Source of the DNA: Aureispira sp. CCB-QB1
GTDB taxonomy: Bacteria; Bacteroidota; Bacteroidia; Chitinophagales; Saprospiraceae
Direction: 5' to 3'
Assembly: GCF_000724545.1 (NCBI RefSeq)
Contig: NZ_JHBV01000043.1
Location: 248,001 to 312,000, forward strand
Length of the DNA: 64,000 nucleotides
The notes under the pieces are model-generated. The model was not told the origin of the DNA. It ran no database searches and saw nothing but the letters and a program-made list of their open reading frames with translations. Positions 62,524 through 64,000 of this stretch are shown one piece after another (the first letter of the stretch is position 1; each line of letters starts with the position of its first letter). Position numbers and translations under genes: made by a program.

Positions 62524-63492
62524 ATGGAAATATTAAATACTCCAATTGGAAGAGGGAAAAGTAAGGTTATCAATCTAAATATTGCTAAATTGCATACTAG
62601 GACTAGTCTTGCAGTTCCTATTATTGTAGAAAGAGGTAAAGAAGATGGTCCTTGTGTATTACTAACGGCTGGAATACATGGAGATGAGGTAAATGGGGTA
62701 GAAATTGTCCGTCAAATTGTAGCCAATGATTACAACAAACCTCAAAAAGGCACTGTTATTTGTATTCCCGTAATTAACGTATTTGGCTTTTTGAATCAAG
62801 AAAGAGAATTTCCCGATGGTAGGGATTTAAATCGATTGTTTCCTGGTTCTAAGAGAGGTTCTTTAGCGGGGCGGTTTGCTTATCATATTATGAATGCTAT
62901 TGTGCCTCACATTGATTATTGTATGGATTTTCATACAGGAGGCGCTGCACGTTTCAATTACTCGCAGGTGCGTTTGGATATAAGAGATAGGGAAGTGCTG
63001 ACCTTGGCCAAAGCTTTTGGTGCGAAATTTATTGTTGATGCAGAAAATAGAGATAAATCGTTTCGAAGCACCTTGTCTAAAAAAGGTAAGAAGGTTTTGT
63101 TATTTGAAGGAGGGAAGACTTTACACTTGGATCGACACGTTACACAAGTGGGGATAGATGGTGCTTTACGTGTTATGCATCATCTAGGAATGCGTGATTT
63201 TACCAAAGAGTTAATGGGAAGTAGACATCCTGAAAAAGTACAGCCTATTTTAGTAAAAAAATCAACTTGGATTCGTGCCAAGCATTCAGGAATGTTTCGG
63301 ACAGAATTAAAATTAGGAAGTCAAGTGTCAAAGGGAGATAAAATTGGTTCTATTAGCGATCCTTATGGAGACTTTGAAGTAGATGTTATCTCAACGTATG
63401 ATGGTTATATAATAGCGGCCAATCATGCACCTATTGTTAATCAAGGAGATGCTTTGGTACATGTTAGCAAGGAAACTAGTTTAGAGTTTTAG
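62524..63492 (+). CDS. Succinylglutamate desuccinylase / aspartoacylase family metallohydrolase
   Basis: 322 residues from the ATG at 62524. The frame runs back to 62380, but that part is translated repeat DNA and is not a protein start. Zn carboxypeptidase-fold markers: GIHGDEVNGVEI (Zn ligands His and Glu), PDGRDLNRLFPG (DLNR), DYCMDFHTGGAARF (third ligand His) and VLLFEGGKT with the catalytic Glu. A C-terminal beta domain (GMFRTELKLGSQVSKGDKIGSI) resembles a biotinyl-like barrel. It follows rimB-rimK, the same gene set seen in several bacteria. It may trim glutamate- or aspartate-type amides made by RimK, by inference. Confidence 0.92.
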   Translation: MEILNTPIGRGKSKVINLNIAKLHTRTSLAVPIIVERGKEDGPCVLLTAGIHGDEVNGVEIVRQIVANDYNKPQKGTVICIPVINVFGFLNQEREFPDGRDLNRLFPGSKRGSLAGRFAYHIMNAIVPHIDYCMDFHTGGAARFNYSQVRLDIRDREVLTLAKAFGAKFIVDAENRDKSFRSTLSKKGKKVLLFEGGKTLHLDRHVTQVGIDGALRVMHHLGMRDFTKELMGSRHPEKVQPILVKKSTWIRAKHSGMFRTELKLGSQVSKGDKIGSISDPYGDFEVDVISTYDGYIIAANHAPIVNQGDALVHVSKETSLEF

Positions 63493-63555
63493 AACGAAGG
63501 ATAGTTAATTGATGGTAATTTAGATATGCAGATAGGACTAAATCTGTGTTTTATG

Positions 63556-63706
63556 CTTCAATAGTTAGCTGCGCTGCTATTAATGCTTCTAACAGAGAAC
63601 AATTACTTTCTTTTATTGTTAAAATAGCATTCAATCAAATAGAACACTTTGTGAGATCGCTTTGCTTAGTTGACAGCTTTGCTACTATGTGATTTCCACA
63701 AAGTAA
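63556..63706. repeat. Degenerate copy of dispersed repeat (copy H)
   Basis: CAATAGTTAGCTGCGCTGCT near the left and GAGATCGCTTTGCTTAGTTG then GCTTTGCTACTATGTGAT and a decayed ACAAAGTAACGTTAAATTG on the right. It contains the AGCGATCTC and GTAGCAGC-type modules but with several changes and poor terminal repeats. Confidence 0.6.
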
Positions 63707-63739
63707 CGTTAAATTGTTAATCCCCTTAAAATAAAGATA

Positions 63740-64000
63740 ATGAGATATATACTTTCAGTAATCACAATCAGCTTGTTTTTCTTCTCTTGTTCATCTAATA
63801 GGGCGGGAGAAAAAACAGTTACTCCAGAGGTAGAACCACAAACTGTTGCAACAAAAAATACGGCTAGCACTAAAAAAATGGAAGAGCTGAGCAAAGCTTA
63901 TTTTGCGAGCGGTTGTTTTTGGTGTGTGGAGGCTGTTTTTGAGTCTGTTAGAGGAGTGGAAGAGGTTATTTCTGGTTATGCTGGTGGAACCAAAGCCAAC
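63740..64000 (+). CDS. msrA: Peptide-methionine (S)-S-oxide reductase, lipoprotein form, 3' truncated
   Basis: 87 residues visible, cut at the right edge. A signal peptide with lipobox FFSC (~residue 17, SCSSN) precedes a ~30-residue linker. The MsrA domain then begins with [19 protein letters not shown], where the first Cys of GCFWC is the catalytic nucleophile, followed by GYAGGT. It repairs oxidised methionine in exported proteins, an envelope role that fits the lipid anchor. An msrB domain may follow beyond the window. Confidence 0.93.
   Translation, partial: MRYILSVITISLFFFSCSSNRAGEKTVTPEVEPQTVATKNTASTKKMEELSKAYFASGCFWCVEAVFESVRGVEEVISGYAGGTKAN

Noticed and set aside
1-64000. tRNA, rRNA, riboswitch or prophage genes.
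   Set aside because: None found by eye. No TpsiC-like GGTTCGA arms with matching acceptor stems and no integrase, capsid or terminase proteins. A covariance-model scan would be needed to exclude small RNAs.

Overview
The window looks like chromosomal DNA of a marine-type Bacteroidota. My best guess is a Saprospiria or Aureispira-like genome, but no 16S rRNA is present to confirm that. The pointers are strongly AT-rich DNA with Bacteroidota-type promoters (TTTG ~20 bp upstream of TAnnTTTG), a type IX secretion C-terminal sorting domain, a CarboxypepD_reg-like plus TonB-dependent receptor, the DUF6913-dapA pair, many lipoproteins with Bacteroidota-style signal peptides, and long intergenic gaps. 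No rRNA, tRNA, CRISPR array, prophage or transposase gene was recognised.

Layout. Positions 1-5.6 kb hold secreted proteins: a T9SS cargo fragment, a MORN/YwqK-repeat protein, a lipoprotein and an outer-membrane barrel. Positions 5.7-10 kb hold housekeeping genes (accA, DUF6913, dapA) and a GT39-like membrane glycosyltransferase. Positions 10-25.7 kb hold envelope and hydrolytic genes: a beta-lactamase-like lipoprotein, a UbiB kinase, a penicillin acylase, a triple-OmpA-domain protein, a long coiled-coil protein, a CorA-like channel with GTN in place of GMN, an S41 peptidase, an esterase and a GNAT. Positions 25.7-30.2 kb hold endonuclease V, LolD, a CoA-transferase, and a SCO/cytochrome c pair.

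Positions 30.2-40.8 kb are an accessory stretch cut into cassettes by long copies of an intergenic repeat. The cassettes are four tandem DUF3137 membrane paralogs with a UbiA prenyltransferase and a cytochrome-b-like protein, then an ECF41-type sigma factor, then a three-gene set that includes a lipoprotein built of six DWDNW repeats. Positions 40.8-47 kb carry a Crp/Fnr regulator, a fatty-acid-hydroxylase-family protein, a lipoprotein next to a protein with the N-terminal signature of extracellular contractile injection system (eCIS) cargo and an NlpC/P60-like C-terminus, three outer-membrane barrel paralogs, and a carotenoid-type membrane protein. Positions 47-50.5 kb hold an ABC-F ATPase and two FKBPs. 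Positions 50.6-60.4 kb hold a TonB receptor, a DUF4856 lipoprotein, a galactose-binding-like secreted protein, small proteins, an acyltransferase, an ArsC-family protein and a secreted protein made of repeated PilJ-N-like helical modules. Positions 61-64 kb hold a retropepsin-like RimB protein, RimK, an aspartoacylase-family enzyme and the start of a lipoprotein MsrA.

The most unusual feature is the dispersed, non-coding, MITE-like repeat family. About nine copies plus remnants are present. They are built of ~48-bp modules and bounded by 11-bp terminal inverted repeats. The long copies also contain a second, nested inverted repeat. The eCIS-cargo-like protein, the DUF3137 array and the DWDNW-repeat lipoprotein are the most interesting protein leads.
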